Shown here in pieces: positions 34,396-42,633 of a stretch of DNA of 64,000 nucleotides; positions within the stretch are counted from its first letter, which is position 1; every line of letters begins with the position of its first letter. Made by a program: the position numbers and the translations under genes. The stretch covers positions 1-64,000 of the forward strand of contig CAVZIN010000007.1 of assembly GCA_963775315.1 (NCBI GenBank), written 5' to 3'. This DNA is from CAWGHZ01 sp963775315 (GTDB taxonomy: Bacteria > Pseudomonadota > Alphaproteobacteria > MPNO01 > DASWLB01). The notes beneath the pieces are model-generated. The model was given only the letters and a program-made list of their open reading frames with translations. It did not search any database and was not told the origin of the DNA.

Positions 34396-35157
34396 TCACG
34401 ACTCGAGCGCGATGGCGGCAAGGGCGCGGCCATAGTCGCCGCCGCCGTCCAGCGTTACACGGCGATAGCTGAAAAACCGGTCGGGCGCGGCGCAGGTGTC
34501 GGCGTCGATCCGCGCGACCGCGCCGAGACCCGCGGCGGAGAGGCGGCTTTCCACGAACGCCGGCAGGTCGAACTGGAACCTGTCGTCGCGTCCCAGGACG
34601 AAGAAACGCTCAAAGGCGGGGTCGGCGGCGACGAAGGCGGCGCGGAACTCGGGTCCGACCTCGTAGGAGGCGAGGCCGATGGTCGGGCCGATCGCGGCGG
34701 CGATGCGCCCGCGCGCCGCCCCGAGCCGCTCCATCGTCGCGACCGTCGCCTCGACCACGCCCGACAGCGCGCCGCGCCAGCCGGCATGCGCCGCGCCCAC
34801 CACGCCCGCCTCGGCGTCGGCGAACAGTACCGGTGCGCAGTCGGCGGTCAGGATGCCGAGCGCGATGCCCGGGATTGCGGTCACCTGGGCGTCGGCGCGC
34901 GGGCCTGCGCCGGGCGCGAAGGGCGTTTCGACCGTCACCACCTCGGCGCTGTGCACCTGGAAGAGGGTGGAGAGCGCGTCCTGCCCGAGGCCGAGCCGGG
35001 CCATCGCGCGCCGCCGGTTCTCTGCGACGTTCGCCGCCGCATCGCCGGAGCCGAAGCCGCAATTGAGCGAAGCGTAGATGCCGCCGGAGATGCCCCCTTC
35101 GCGGGTGAAGAAGGCGTGGCGGACGCGGGGCAGGGCGAGGGCGTCGCTGTCGATCAT
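34396..35157 (-). CDS. pgeF: Multicopper-oxidase-like purine nucleoside phosphorylase (PgeF/YfiH)
   Basis: The 253-residue laccase-domain protein (formerly DUF152) has the metal-binding motifs HSAEVV, TADCAPVLFAD, GAAHAGWRGALSGVV and SYEVGPEF. Members act as purine nucleoside phosphorylases/adenosine deaminases, and in E. coli also edit peptidoglycan precursors. The start is ATG 35157, overlapping the midA stop by four bases (ATGA). The lgt-midA-pgeF order is typical of alphaproteobacteria. Confidence 0.92.
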   Translation of the reverse strand: MIDSDALALPRVRHAFFTREGGISGGIYASLNCGFGSGDAAANVAENRRRAMARLGLGQDALSTLFQVHSAEVVTVETPFAPGAGPRADAQVTAIPGIALGILTADCAPVLFADAEAGVVGAAHAGWRGALSGVVEATVATMERLGAARGRIAAAIGPTIGLASYEVGPEFRAAFVAADPAFERFFVLGRDDRFQFDLPAFVESRLSAAGLGAVARIDADTCAAPDRFFSYRRVTLDGGGDYGRALAAIALES

Positions 35158-36236
35158 CTGGCGTGTTCGGACTCGAATCCGGCCGGGCAGGGCGCCTCGC
35201 GTCGGGTAAGCGCGAGCGCCTTGAACAAGGTGCCCATTTCCGCCGGGTCGATCAAGCGCCGGCAAGCGGAGCGGATCAGCGGCGCCTGGTCGGGCGCTGC
35301 CGCCATCAGCCGGGCGGCGCGGGCCTCGATGCCGAGCGCGCCCAGGAACGCGCCCTGCGTCACGGGGCCCCAGGCGCGCGCGCCCGTCCCCTCGGCGGCG
35401 CGGGCGAGGGTCGCAAAGTCGACATGGGCGGAAAGGTCCGCCGTGCCGGGGCCGTCGAGCACTTCATGCGCCCGGTGGCGGCGGGCGGCTTGCAGCGTCT
35501 CGCCCGCGCCGGACGCGGCCGGGCCGTAATCGACGATAAGCGCCGCCCCGCCCGCCCGCGCGATGCGCCCGCCGATCGCGGCGGCCAGCGCCTCGCGCTC
35601 GGGCGCAACCTCGAAAACGGCGCCTTCCGGCGCATCGCGGAGCGCGGGCGGCACCGCGTCGGTCGTGCCGTCGGCGCCGATGACGAAGCGGAAGGTGCCG
35701 TCCGCGTGGGCCACCTGACGCTCGCGCCAGCCCGCCCCGGTGCGCACGAGCTGGCGTACCGGCAGGGCGTCGAAGAATTCGTTGGCGAGAAGGATCAGCG
35801 GGCCGTCCGGTACGTCGTCGAACGTTGAGCGCCATTCGGCCGCCTCGTCCGACAGTGTCGCGCGCTGGGCCTCGCGCAGCGCCGGGCTCGTTTCCACCAG
35901 GTGCAGCCGCGCGGCGTCGCGGAAGCCGGGCACCAGCCGGACGGCGCGCAGCGCGTCGCGCATCAACGTGCCGCGCCCCGGCCCCAGCTCGACCAGCCGG
36001 AAGGGGTCGGGGCTTCCCGCCGCCTGCCACGCCGAGGCCGCCCACAGTCCGACCAGCTCGCCGAACGCCTGGGTGATTTCCGGCGCGGTGGTGAAGTCGC
36101 CCTTGGCGCCGAACGGGTCGCGCGCCGCGTAGTAGACGTCCGCACAGGCGCGCATGTAGGCATCGACGCCGATCGGGCCATCGCTGCGGATGCGCGCAGC
36201 AAGCCGCGCCTTTAGGCCTTCCGCTTCGCCCGCCAT
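35154..36236 (-). CDS. MidA/NDUFAF7-like SAM-dependent methyltransferase
   Basis: The 360-residue protein is a class I methyltransferase of the MidA family; the mitochondrial homologue NDUFAF7 methylates an arginine of a complex I subunit. Motifs are DFTTAPEITQAFGELVGLW, the SAM loop VELGPGRGTLMRD, and FFDALPVRQL. The start is ATG 36236, 25 bp inside lgt, so it is coupled to lgt and pgeF. A complex I target here is inferred from the family. Confidence 0.9.
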   Translation of the reverse strand: MAGEAEGLKARLAARIRSDGPIGVDAYMRACADVYYAARDPFGAKGDFTTAPEITQAFGELVGLWAASAWQAAGSPDPFRLVELGPGRGTLMRDALRAVRLVPGFRDAARLHLVETSPALREAQRATLSDEAAEWRSTFDDVPDGPLILLANEFFDALPVRQLVRTGAGWRERQVAHADGTFRFVIGADGTTDAVPPALRDAPEGAVFEVAPEREALAAAIGGRIARAGGAALIVDYGPAASGAGETLQAARRHRAHEVLDGPGTADLSAHVDFATLARAAEGTGARAWGPVTQGAFLGALGIEARAARLMAAAPDQAPLIRSACRRLIDPAEMGTLFKALALTRREAPCPAGFESEHAR

Positions 36237-37018
36237 ATCAGGTAGATGCCGATCAGCAGCACCGGGATCGACAGGAGCTGGCCCATCGTCGCGCCGCCGA
36301 TCAGGTAGCCGAGCTGTGCGTCGGGCTGGCGGAAGAACTCGCCCGTGATGCGCGCGACGCCATAGCCTGCCAGGAAAACGCCGGCGGTGAAGCCCGGCCA
36401 GCGGTAGGAGTGGCGCCGGGTCACGAACCAGATCAGCACGCAGAACAGGACGGCGCCTTCGAGCAGCGCCTCGTAGAGCTCGCTCGGGTGGCGCGGAATC
36501 TGCAGCGGGTCGCGCGGGAAGATCATCGCCCACGGCAGGTCGGACGGCCGGCCGAAGAGCTCGCCATTGATGAAGTTGGCGATGCGCCCGAAAAACAACC
36601 CGATCGGCACCACGGTGCAGACGAGGTCGCCGAGCGAAAAGAAGCTGATCCCACGGTTGCGCGCGAACAAATAGATCGCAGTCACTACCCCGATCAGCCC
36701 GCCGTGGAACGACATGCCGCCGTGCCACAGCTCGAGCGCTTGCAGCGGATGGTCGATGTAAAAGCCCGGCTGGTAGAAGAGGATGTAGCCGATCCGTCCG
36801 CCGAAGATGATGCCGAGCGTCGCCCACACCACGAAATCGTCGACCGCGGTGCGCGGCATCAGCGCCACGCCGTTGGGCCCGGGGCGCTGCGACAGGCTCA
36901 GCATCACGCGCCAGCCGATAAGGATTCCGGCGACGTAGGCGAGGGCGTACCAGCGCACCACCAGCGGCCCCCACTCGACCGCCACCGGGTTGATGACCGG
37001 ATAGGCGAGGATCAGCAT
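36212..37018 (-). CDS. lgt: Prolipoprotein diacylglyceryl transferase
   Basis: Lgt attaches diacylglycerol to the lipobox Cys of prolipoproteins in the inner membrane, including the lipoproteins predicted in this window. The 268-residue protein has seven hydrophobic segments and the signature motifs GGRIGYILFYQP, HGGMSFHGGLIG and GRIANFINGELFGRP. The start is ATG 37018 (MLILAYPVINPV). It heads the lgt-midA-pgeF operon. Confidence 0.96.
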   Translation of the reverse strand: MLILAYPVINPVAVEWGPLVVRWYALAYVAGILIGWRVMLSLSQRPGPNGVALMPRTAVDDFVVWATLGIIFGGRIGYILFYQPGFYIDHPLQALELWHGGMSFHGGLIGVVTAIYLFARNRGISFFSLGDLVCTVVPIGLFFGRIANFINGELFGRPSDLPWAMIFPRDPLQIPRHPSELYEALLEGAVLFCVLIWFVTRRHSYRWPGFTAGVFLAGYGVARITGEFFRQPDAQLGYLIGGATMGQLLSIPVLLIGIYLIWRAKRKA

Positions 37019-37067
37019 GGGAAGGCGCAACTCCGAATTCGCGGTAGAAGGCGGCGGCCCCGCCCGC

Positions 37068-38057
37068 TCACAGGTAGGGGTCCGGCGTCGCGAGGTGGTC
37101 CCGGACGTAGTGCGCCACCCCGTCCTCGAGCGCGGTGAAGGGCCGGTCGTAGCCGGCGGCGCGGAGCCGCCCCATCCGCGCCTCGGTGAAATACTGGTAC
37201 TTCTCGCGGATGGCGGGCGGAGTATCGACATAGGCGATGGCGGGCGGGCGCCCTAGCGCGCGGAACACCGACGTCGCCAGGTCCTTGAAGCTCCGCGCCT
37301 TGCCGGTGCCGACGTTGAACAGCCCTTTGACCGACGGCGTGTCGAGCAACCAGGTGACGACGGCGGCGCAATCGCCGACCCAGACGAAGTCGCGCATCTG
37401 GCCGCCGTTCGCGTAGTCCGGGTTGTGCGACCGGAAGAGGACCGCCGTGCCCTCGCCGGTCGTCGCCTCGCGGTAGTTCTTCAGCGCGACCGAGACTTGG
37501 CCCTCCTTGTGGTATTCGTTCGGGCCGTAGACGTTGAAGAAGCGCAGCCCCGCCCATTGCGGCGGCGTCCTCCCGCCCGAGGCGACGACGCGCGCGACCG
37601 CGCGGTCGAAGGCGAGCTTGGACCAGCCGTAGAGGTTGAGCGGCCGCAGCCGGGCGAGCGCATCCGGCGCGGCATCGTCGTCGAAGCCCTGGCTGCCGTC
37701 GCCGTAGGTCGCGGCCGACGAGGCGTAGATCAGCCGCACCCCGGCGCGGGCGCACCAGTCCCAAAGCAGCAGCGGCAGGTGGAAATTGACCCGCGTCGTC
37801 TCGTCGGCGTCGCTCGTGGTGGTCGCCGAGATCGCGCCCATGTGGACGACCGCCTCGATCTCGCCCTTGCGCGCCTCCAGCCAGTCGAACAGCGCGTCGG
37901 GATCGAACAGATCGGCGACCTCGCGCTTGGCGAGGTTCTTCCACTTGTCGCCTGCGCCCAGCCGGTCGCACACGGCGACGGGCCCGCATCGGTGCCCCTC
38001 CAGCGCGGCCACCAGGTTGGAGCCGATGAACCCGGCGCCGCCGGTCACGACGATCAT
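37068..38057 (-). CDS. hldD: ADP-L-glycero-D-manno-heptose 6-epimerase
   Basis: HldD (RfaD) epimerises ADP-D-glycero-D-manno-heptose for LPS inner core synthesis. The 329-residue extended SDR has the NADP site MIVVTGGAGFIGSNLVAAL, HMGAISATTTSDAD, the YxxxK pair in LYGWSKLAFD and the family motif FNVYGPNEYHKEGQ. It stands alone between lgt and the divergent ubiK. Other heptose genes are not in the window. Confidence 0.94.
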   Translation of the reverse strand: MIVVTGGAGFIGSNLVAALEGHRCGPVAVCDRLGAGDKWKNLAKREVADLFDPDALFDWLEARKGEIEAVVHMGAISATTTSDADETTRVNFHLPLLLWDWCARAGVRLIYASSAATYGDGSQGFDDDAAPDALARLRPLNLYGWSKLAFDRAVARVVASGGRTPPQWAGLRFFNVYGPNEYHKEGQVSVALKNYREATTGEGTAVLFRSHNPDYANGGQMRDFVWVGDCAAVVTWLLDTPSVKGLFNVGTGKARSFKDLATSVFRALGRPPAIAYVDTPPAIREKYQYFTEARMGRLRAAGYDRPFTALEDGVAHYVRDHLATPDPYL

Positions 38058-38172
38058 GGCGGCATCTTATAGGCGCGCGGTCCTTCCCTGCAACTCGGCC
38101 GGGCCGCGACCTCTTCGCCTTGCCGGCGGCGCGCGCCGGGCGCATATAGGAAGCCAGTCACGGAGGGTACCC

Positions 38173-38484
38173 ATGCAGACGCGCAACCGGATGTTCGACG
38201 ATGCGGCGCGGGTGGCCGGCGGCGCGTTCGGCACGCTCGCCGGCATCAAGCGCGAGATCGAGGCGCTGGCCCGCCAGCAGTTCGAGCGGATGATCGGCGG
38301 GCTCGACCTCGTCACCCGCGACGAGTTCGAGGCGGTGCGCGAAATGGCCGTCACCGCCCGCGCCGAGCAGGAGGCGATGGCCGAACGGCTCGCCGCGCTC
38401 GAGAAGGCCGCCGGCATCGAGGCGCCCGCGCGCCCCACTCGCCGCCCGAGGCGTCCTCGCGGCCGGCGCGCCGAGTCGGAGTAG
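38173..38484 (+). CDS. ubiK: UbiK-family (BMFP) ubiquinone biosynthesis accessory factor
   Basis: The 103-residue protein has a BMFP domain: an amphipathic N-terminal helix (MFDDAARVAGGAFGTLAGIK) and a coiled coil (VTRDEFEAVREMAVTARAEQ). UbiK assists the Ubi hydroxylases of aerobic ubiquinone synthesis, and relatives bind membranes. The C-terminus is Arg/Pro-rich. The start is ATG 38173; the frame extends further upstream through the hldD promoter region but without family resemblance. Confidence 0.88.
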   Translation: MQTRNRMFDDAARVAGGAFGTLAGIKREIEALARQQFERMIGGLDLVTRDEFEAVREMAVTARAEQEAMAERLAALEKAAGIEAPARPTRRPRRPRGRRAESE

Positions 38485-38661
38485 CCTCCAAATTATCCTC
38501 CGGCTGGCGTCCGCAATCGCGCAGCCGGGCGGATATCCCCCGATTCCGTCGACCAGTAACCAAAACAACTCTTGCGCCGAGTTCGGTCGTTTTGGCACGC
38601 TACTCCTTGTGAGAACAAAACGGCTTTCCACTAGATGTGGAGGGCCGGGCTGGGGGTGTCG

Positions 38662-39165
38662 ATGGCGGTCATCGAGGTCGAAGCGGTCGGGCGCGCGGCC
38701 AACCCACTCGATACGCTGGAAAGCGTAGCCAGTGCGCATGACTGGATGTTCGATCGGCTGAGCCAGGACGAGCTGGCGGTCGAGCTGTCCGGGCGCTGGT
38801 GCGATTTCCGTCTGCAATTTTCCTGGCGCGACGAAATCCACGCCCTCCTGTTCACCTGCGCGTTCGATCTACGCGTGCCGCCGCCCAAGCGGCGCGACAT
38901 CACCGACCTGCTCGCTCTGATGAACGAGCGGATGATCGTCGGCCATTTCGATTTGTGGTCGGAGGAGGGGCTGCCGATGTACCGCCACACCTCGCTGATG
39001 CGGGGCATCAGGCGGGCGAGTGTCGAGCAGCTCGAGGATCTGGTCGACATCGCGGTCGAGGAGTGCGAGCGCTACTACCCGGCCTTCCAGTTCGTCATCT
39101 GGGGCGGCAAGTCCGCCGCCGACGCGATCGCCACCTCGCTGCTCGACACGCAGGGCGAAGCCTAA
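38662..39165 (+). CDS. YbjN-domain protein
   Basis: The 167-residue product matches the YbjN family (LSGRWCDFRLQFSWRDEIHA, then RRDITDLLALMNERMIVGHF, then MYRHTSLMRG), a type III secretion chaperone-like fold. In E. coli YbjN affects motility and stress responses; in alphaproteobacteria the gene usually lies before proC, as here. The start is ATG 38662 (MAVIEVEA); a GTG two codons earlier is possible. Confidence 0.88.
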   Translation: MAVIEVEAVGRAANPLDTLESVASAHDWMFDRLSQDELAVELSGRWCDFRLQFSWRDEIHALLFTCAFDLRVPPPKRRDITDLLALMNERMIVGHFDLWSEEGLPMYRHTSLMRGIRRASVEQLEDLVDIAVEECERYYPAFQFVIWGGKSAADAIATSLLDTQGEA

Positions 39166-39185
39166 CGCCGCAACCCCCAAAGAGC

Positions 39186-39205
39186 GCGTCACGATATCGT
39201 GTCGC
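39186..39205. repeat. Near-perfect palindrome upstream of proC
   Basis: GCGTCACGATATCGTGTCGC has a perfect 12-bp core (CACGATATCGTG) and arms that pair except at one position on each side. It lies 20 bp after the YbjN stop and 80 bp before proC. It could be an operator or a transcript stem. Confidence 0.4.
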
Positions 39206-39285
39206 GCCGGGTCCGGCCGCCGCGCTACTCAGCGCCGGCGGAACCTGTTTTAATGCTCGCTCCCTGACCTGTATCGGAGCGTGAC

Positions 39286-40110
39286 ATGACCACGGCCTTC
39301 GGCTCGATCCTCCTCGTCGGCTGCGGCAAGATGGGCGGCGCGTTGCTCGCAGGCTGGCGCGACCGCGGCATCGCCGCCGACCGGGTGGTGGTGGTCGAGC
39401 CGGACGGCGCGCTCGCCGCCGCGGTCGTCCAGCACCACGGGGTCGCCGTGCTGTCCGGGCCCGAGGCGCTGCCGGACGACTACGCGCCCGACGTGATCGT
39501 GTTCGCGGTCAAGCCGCAGGCGCTCGACCAGGTGGCGCCCGCCTATCGCCGCTTCGCGTCCGGCGGTGCCGTGGCACTCTCGATTGCCGCCGGCAAGACC
39601 ATCGCCGCCTATGGCCATCACCTGGGAGAGGACGCCGCCATCGTGCGGGCGATGCCCAACACGCCGGCCGCCGTCCGGCGCGGCATCACCGTCGCCTGCG
39701 CCAACATGAGCGTCTCCGCCACCCAGCGCGAGGCTTGCGGCGAGCTGCTGGCCGCGGTGGGCGAGGTCGCGTGGGTCGAGGACGAGGCGTTGCTCGACCC
39801 CGTGACGGCCGTCTCGGGCAGCGGGCCCGCCTACGTCTTCCTGCTGATCGAATGCCTCGCCAAGGCGGGCGAGGCGGCGGGGCTGCCGGCGCCGCTCGCC
39901 CAGCGGCTCGCCCGCGCGACGGTGACCGGGTCGGGCGAGCTTGCCCGCCAGTCGGACGAGCCGGCCGAGGTGCTGCGCCGCAACGTGACCAGCCCCGGCG
40001 GCACGACCGAAGCGGCGCTCAAGGTGCTGATGGGGCCGGACGGGCTCGCCGAGCTGATGGAGCGCGCGGTGGTCGCCGCCACCCAGCGCTCGCGCGCCTT
40101 GGCGGGGTGA
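39286..40110 (+). CDS. proC: Pyrroline-5-carboxylate reductase
   Basis: ProC reduces P5C to proline with NAD(P)H. The 274-residue protein has the dinucleotide fold (LLVGCGKMGGALLAGW), AMPNTPAAVRRGIT, and the C-terminal signature VSGSGPAYVFLLIE plus TSPGGTTEAALKVL. It lies between the YbjN and TetR genes, a common alphaproteobacterial context. Confidence 0.95.
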   Translation: MTTAFGSILLVGCGKMGGALLAGWRDRGIAADRVVVVEPDGALAAAVVQHHGVAVLSGPEALPDDYAPDVIVFAVKPQALDQVAPAYRRFASGGAVALSIAAGKTIAAYGHHLGEDAAIVRAMPNTPAAVRRGITVACANMSVSATQREACGELLAAVGEVAWVEDEALLDPVTAVSGSGPAYVFLLIECLAKAGEAAGLPAPLAQRLARATVTGSGELARQSDEPAEVLRRNVTSPGGTTEAALKVLMGPDGLAELMERAVVAATQRSRALAG

Positions 40111-40190
40111 TGCCGCCGGGATTTGTCCCAGGCGGGCGACGTTCCTATCATTATAGGGGCAGCGTAGCGGCATAAGTGGGAGGATCGACC

Positions 40191-40880
40191 ATGGCGAGGC
40201 AAGCCCGACCCAAACGCGCCAGTGGCCGCGCGAGCCGTGCGTCCGCCACTCCCTCCGATCCGGTCGAGGCGGCGCTCGCGCTCGCGGCGGAGCGGCGCTG
40301 GGGCGAGGTGACGATGGCCGACATCGCGGCCCGCGCCGGCATGGAGCTCGCCGCGCTCCACCGCGCCTACCCGTCGCGCGGGGCGTTGCTGGCCGCCTTC
40401 GTCGACCGGATCGACGAGGCAGTGCTCGCCGGCACCCCGCCCGAGGCCGCGGACGAGCCGGTGCGCGACCGGCTGCTCGACGCGCTGCTGCGCCGGCTCG
40501 ACGCGCTCGGCCCGCACAAGCGCGCGGTCGGCTCGATCCTGCGCGAGACGTTGGCGACGCCGGGAACCGCGCTCTGCGCCGCGCCGCGCCTGCTGCGCTC
40601 GATGTACTGGACGCTCGAAGCGGCCGGGGTGGGTCCGCGCGGCCCGTTCGGACTCCTCCGGGTGAAGGCGCTTGCTGCCATCTACGTCTCGGCGCTCCGG
40701 GTCTGGCTGCGCGACGAGGACCCTGACATGGCCCGCACCATGGCCCATCTCGACCGTCGGCTGCGCCAGGCCGAGCGTCTGGCGGGGATCTGCGGCCGTC
40801 TGGCCCCGCGCGGCCGGCCGCGCTGGCGTCGCGGCGCGGACGACGTGGCCCGGCCGGCGGACGGCCCGCCCATTCTCTGA
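40191..40880 (+). CDS. TetR-family regulator
   Basis: The 229-residue protein has a TetR-type HTH at residues about 35-75 (AERRWGEVTMADIAARAGME, then LHRAYPSRGALLAAF) and a helical C-terminal domain. It belongs to the TetR-like group found downstream of proC. The C-terminus is Arg-rich. The start is ATG 40191. Its ligand and targets are unknown. Confidence 0.85.
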   Translation: MARQARPKRASGRASRASATPSDPVEAALALAAERRWGEVTMADIAARAGMELAALHRAYPSRGALLAAFVDRIDEAVLAGTPPEAADEPVRDRLLDALLRRLDALGPHKRAVGSILRETLATPGTALCAAPRLLRSMYWTLEAAGVGPRGPFGLLRVKALAAIYVSALRVWLRDEDPDMARTMAHLDRRLRQAERLAGICGRLAPRGRPRWRRGADDVARPADGPPIL

Positions 40881-41015
40881 GCGTCCCGCTGCAGCGCAAC
40901 CAGCCTGGGTTGCAGGCGGGCTGCCCCGGCACTGCTCGTCAGGGCTACTGACCCAATTTATTGGAATCGTTCTGGATTCTTCCGGCCAATTTGTCCGGAT
41001 ACGGAATAATTAAAA

Positions 41016-41091
41016 TTGTGCGCCGCACAATTTCTTCCTTGACAGTATGTCGCGATGCCCGCATATAAGGCATCGATTGTGCGGTGCAGCA
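41016..41091 (+). promoter_or_regulatory. Phasin promoter with two PhaR-like operators
   Basis: TTGACA (41039-41044) and TATAAG (41064-41069, 19-nt spacing; ATATAA at 18) form a promoter before the phasin gene. TTGTGC-GCC-GCACAA (41016-41030) is a perfect palindrome upstream of the -35, and TTGTGC-GGT-GCAGCA (41077-41091) is an imperfect copy after the -10. TGC/GCA-rich palindromes are typical PhaR targets, so paired sites that could loop over the promoter suggest repression until PHA granules form. Confidence 0.6.
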
Positions 41092-41117
41092 TGATCTTCG
41101 GACAAAGGAGCCGAACG

Positions 41118-41585
41118 ATGCCCCAGACCAAGACGAGCCCGTTCCCCACCGATTTCGCGCCCTTCCTGGCGGACTTCAAGTTTCCCGGCTTCGACCTCGA
41201 GGCCATGGCCGCCCTGCAGCGCAAGAACGTCGAGACGATGATTGCGGCCAACCAGCGTGCGATGGACGGCGTTCGCGCCTTCGTTGAGCGTGAGACCGAG
41301 CTTGCCCGCGAAGGGTACGAGCGTGCCAACAAGGCCGCGAGCGAGGCGATGGCGCCGGCGGCGCCCGACGTCAAGATCGCGAGCCATGCCGCGTTCGCCA
41401 AGGATGCGTTCGAGACCGGCCTCGCCGCCAGCCGCGAGCTCTATGCGCTCGCCGCCGCGACGAGCGAGGATGTGATGAACATCCTCTCCCAGCGCATCAG
41501 CGCGAGCTTCGACGAGGTGAAGGCGGCGGCGGCCAATGGCCACGCCGCCAAGCCGGCCGCGTCGCCCGCGCCGGCCAAGAAGTAG
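41118..41585 (+). CDS. Phasin (PHA granule-associated protein)
   Basis: The 155-residue protein matches the phasin_2 family: an amphipathic, Ala-rich helical protein (FDLEAMAALQRKNVETMIAA, then NQRAMDGVRAFVERETE) with an Ala/Pro/Lys tail. Phasins coat polyhydroxyalkanoate granules. The start is ATG 41118 behind aaaggag (41105-41111); the frame reads upstream through the promoter region. PHA synthase genes are not in the window. Confidence 0.9.
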   Translation: MPQTKTSPFPTDFAPFLADFKFPGFDLEAMAALQRKNVETMIAANQRAMDGVRAFVERETELAREGYERANKAASEAMAPAAPDVKIASHAAFAKDAFETGLAASRELYALAAATSEDVMNILSQRISASFDEVKAAAANGHAAKPAASPAPAKK

Positions 41586-41708
41586 CTTCCGAGCGTTTTC
41601 GGGGCACAGCGTGGTATCCCGTGCCGCGTGGTTGGTAGCGAAGTATAGCGTCGCGTAGTGGTCGGTTTGCGTAGCCAGTAGCCTCGTCGCCGAACCGCCT
41701 GGGTTCCC

Positions 41709-41740
41709 ACGGCCGCCCCCTCGGGCGGCCGTCGGCTTTT
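41709..41740 (+). terminator. Rho-independent terminator after the phasin gene
   Basis: A perfect 10-bp stem (ACGGCCGCCC at 41709-41718, GGGCGGCCGT at 41723-41732) with a CCTC loop is followed by CGGCTTTT. It should terminate the phasin transcript. It is also in the leader of rpmI-rplT, so attenuation of the ribosomal genes is possible. infC is not upstream as it is in many bacteria. Confidence 0.7.
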
Positions 41741-41856
41741 CGGGGCGCGCCGCTTGCCTTCGGCCGGTCCACCGGCTATAACGCGCGCCTCACTGGGACG
41801 GCCCGGCCCGAAGGGCATGCCGAGGCGGTCCGCAATCCCTTCACGAGAGGATGGAA

Positions 41857-42054
41857 ATGCCCAAGCTCAAATCCAATTCGAGCGCGAAGAAGCAATTCCG
41901 CTTCACCGGCACCGGCAAGGCGAAGATCTCGCCCTCGCGCAAGCGCCACAACCTTCGCAAGCGCCCCCAGAAGATGAAGCGCCAGGCGCGCGGCATGGAG
42001 GTGGCAGCGGCCTCGGATCAGAAGAAGATCCACGCCATGCTGCCCTGGGCGTAG
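41857..42054 (+). CDS. rpmI: 50S ribosomal protein L35
   Basis: The 65-residue basic protein reads MPKLKSNSSAKKQFRFTGTG followed by SRKRHNLRKRPQKMKR, the L35 pattern. An ATG two codons earlier also exists, but MPKLK is the family start. It lies 12 bp before rplT. Confidence 0.96.
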   Translation: MPKLKSNSSAKKQFRFTGTGKAKISPSRKRHNLRKRPQKMKRQARGMEVAAASDQKKIHAMLPWA

Positions 42055-42066
42055 GGGAGGGGTACC

Positions 42067-42426
42067 ATGGCACGCACTACGAACGCTCCGCCGCGCAAGG
42101 CCCGCCGCAAGAAGATTCTCGATCGGGCGAAGGGCTACCGCGACCGCAACTCCTCGGCCTACCGCATCGCCAAGGAGAAGGTCGACAAGGGGCTGCAGTA
42201 TGCCTACCGCGACCGGCGCAACCGCAAGCGCAGCTTCCGCGCGCTCTGGATCCAGCGCATCAACGCGGGCGCGCGCGAGCACGGGCTCACCTACTCGCAG
42301 TTCATGAACGGCATCAAGCGCGCCGGGATCGAGCTCGACCGCAAGGTGCTGGCGGACCTCGCCGCGCGCGAGCCCGACGCCTTCGCCGCCATCGCCAAGC
42401 AGGCGAGCGCCGCCCTCCAGGGCTGA
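42067..42426 (+). CDS. rplT: 50S ribosomal protein L20
   Basis: The 119-residue rRNA-binding protein has the standard motifs (RRKKILDRAKGYRDRNSSAY, ALWIQRINAGAREHGLTYSQ, LNRKVLADLA-type LDRKVLADLAAREPDAF). L20 also represses its own operon in other bacteria. It is followed by a large inverted repeat and then pheST, the usual rpmI-rplT-pheS-pheT order. Confidence 0.97.
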   Translation: MARTTNAPPRKARRKKILDRAKGYRDRNSSAYRIAKEKVDKGLQYAYRDRRNRKRSFRALWIQRINAGAREHGLTYSQFMNGIKRAGIELDRKVLADLAAREPDAFAAIAKQASAALQG

Positions 42427-42442
42427 CGCGTCCGCGCACCGT

Positions 42443-42580
42443 CCCTCACCCTGCCCCTCTCCCGAGGGAGAGGGAACGCGCGGCCGGACCGCGCTTCCCA
42501 ATTCGGCGTCGGTCGTCGGGTCGGATGCGAGACGGCTTTTCAGGGTCCCCTCTCCCCGCGGGAGAGGGGCAGGGTGAGGG
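42443..42580. repeat. 21-bp inverted repeat pair between rplT and pheS
   Basis: Arms at 42443-42463 (starting CCCTCACCCTGCC) and 42560-42580 (ending GGCAGGGTGAGGG) are perfect reverse complements over 21 bp, separated by 96 bp. Each arm also continues into its own small hairpin (CTCCC-GA-GGGAG and CCCGCGGG types). It looks like a mobile or repetitive intergenic element (MITE-like or REP-like). Confidence 0.7.
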
Positions 42581-42633
42581 GAAGGCATTACCCTCTGTGC
42601 CTGGGTGCCTCTGTGGTTTATGAAGACGCCGCC

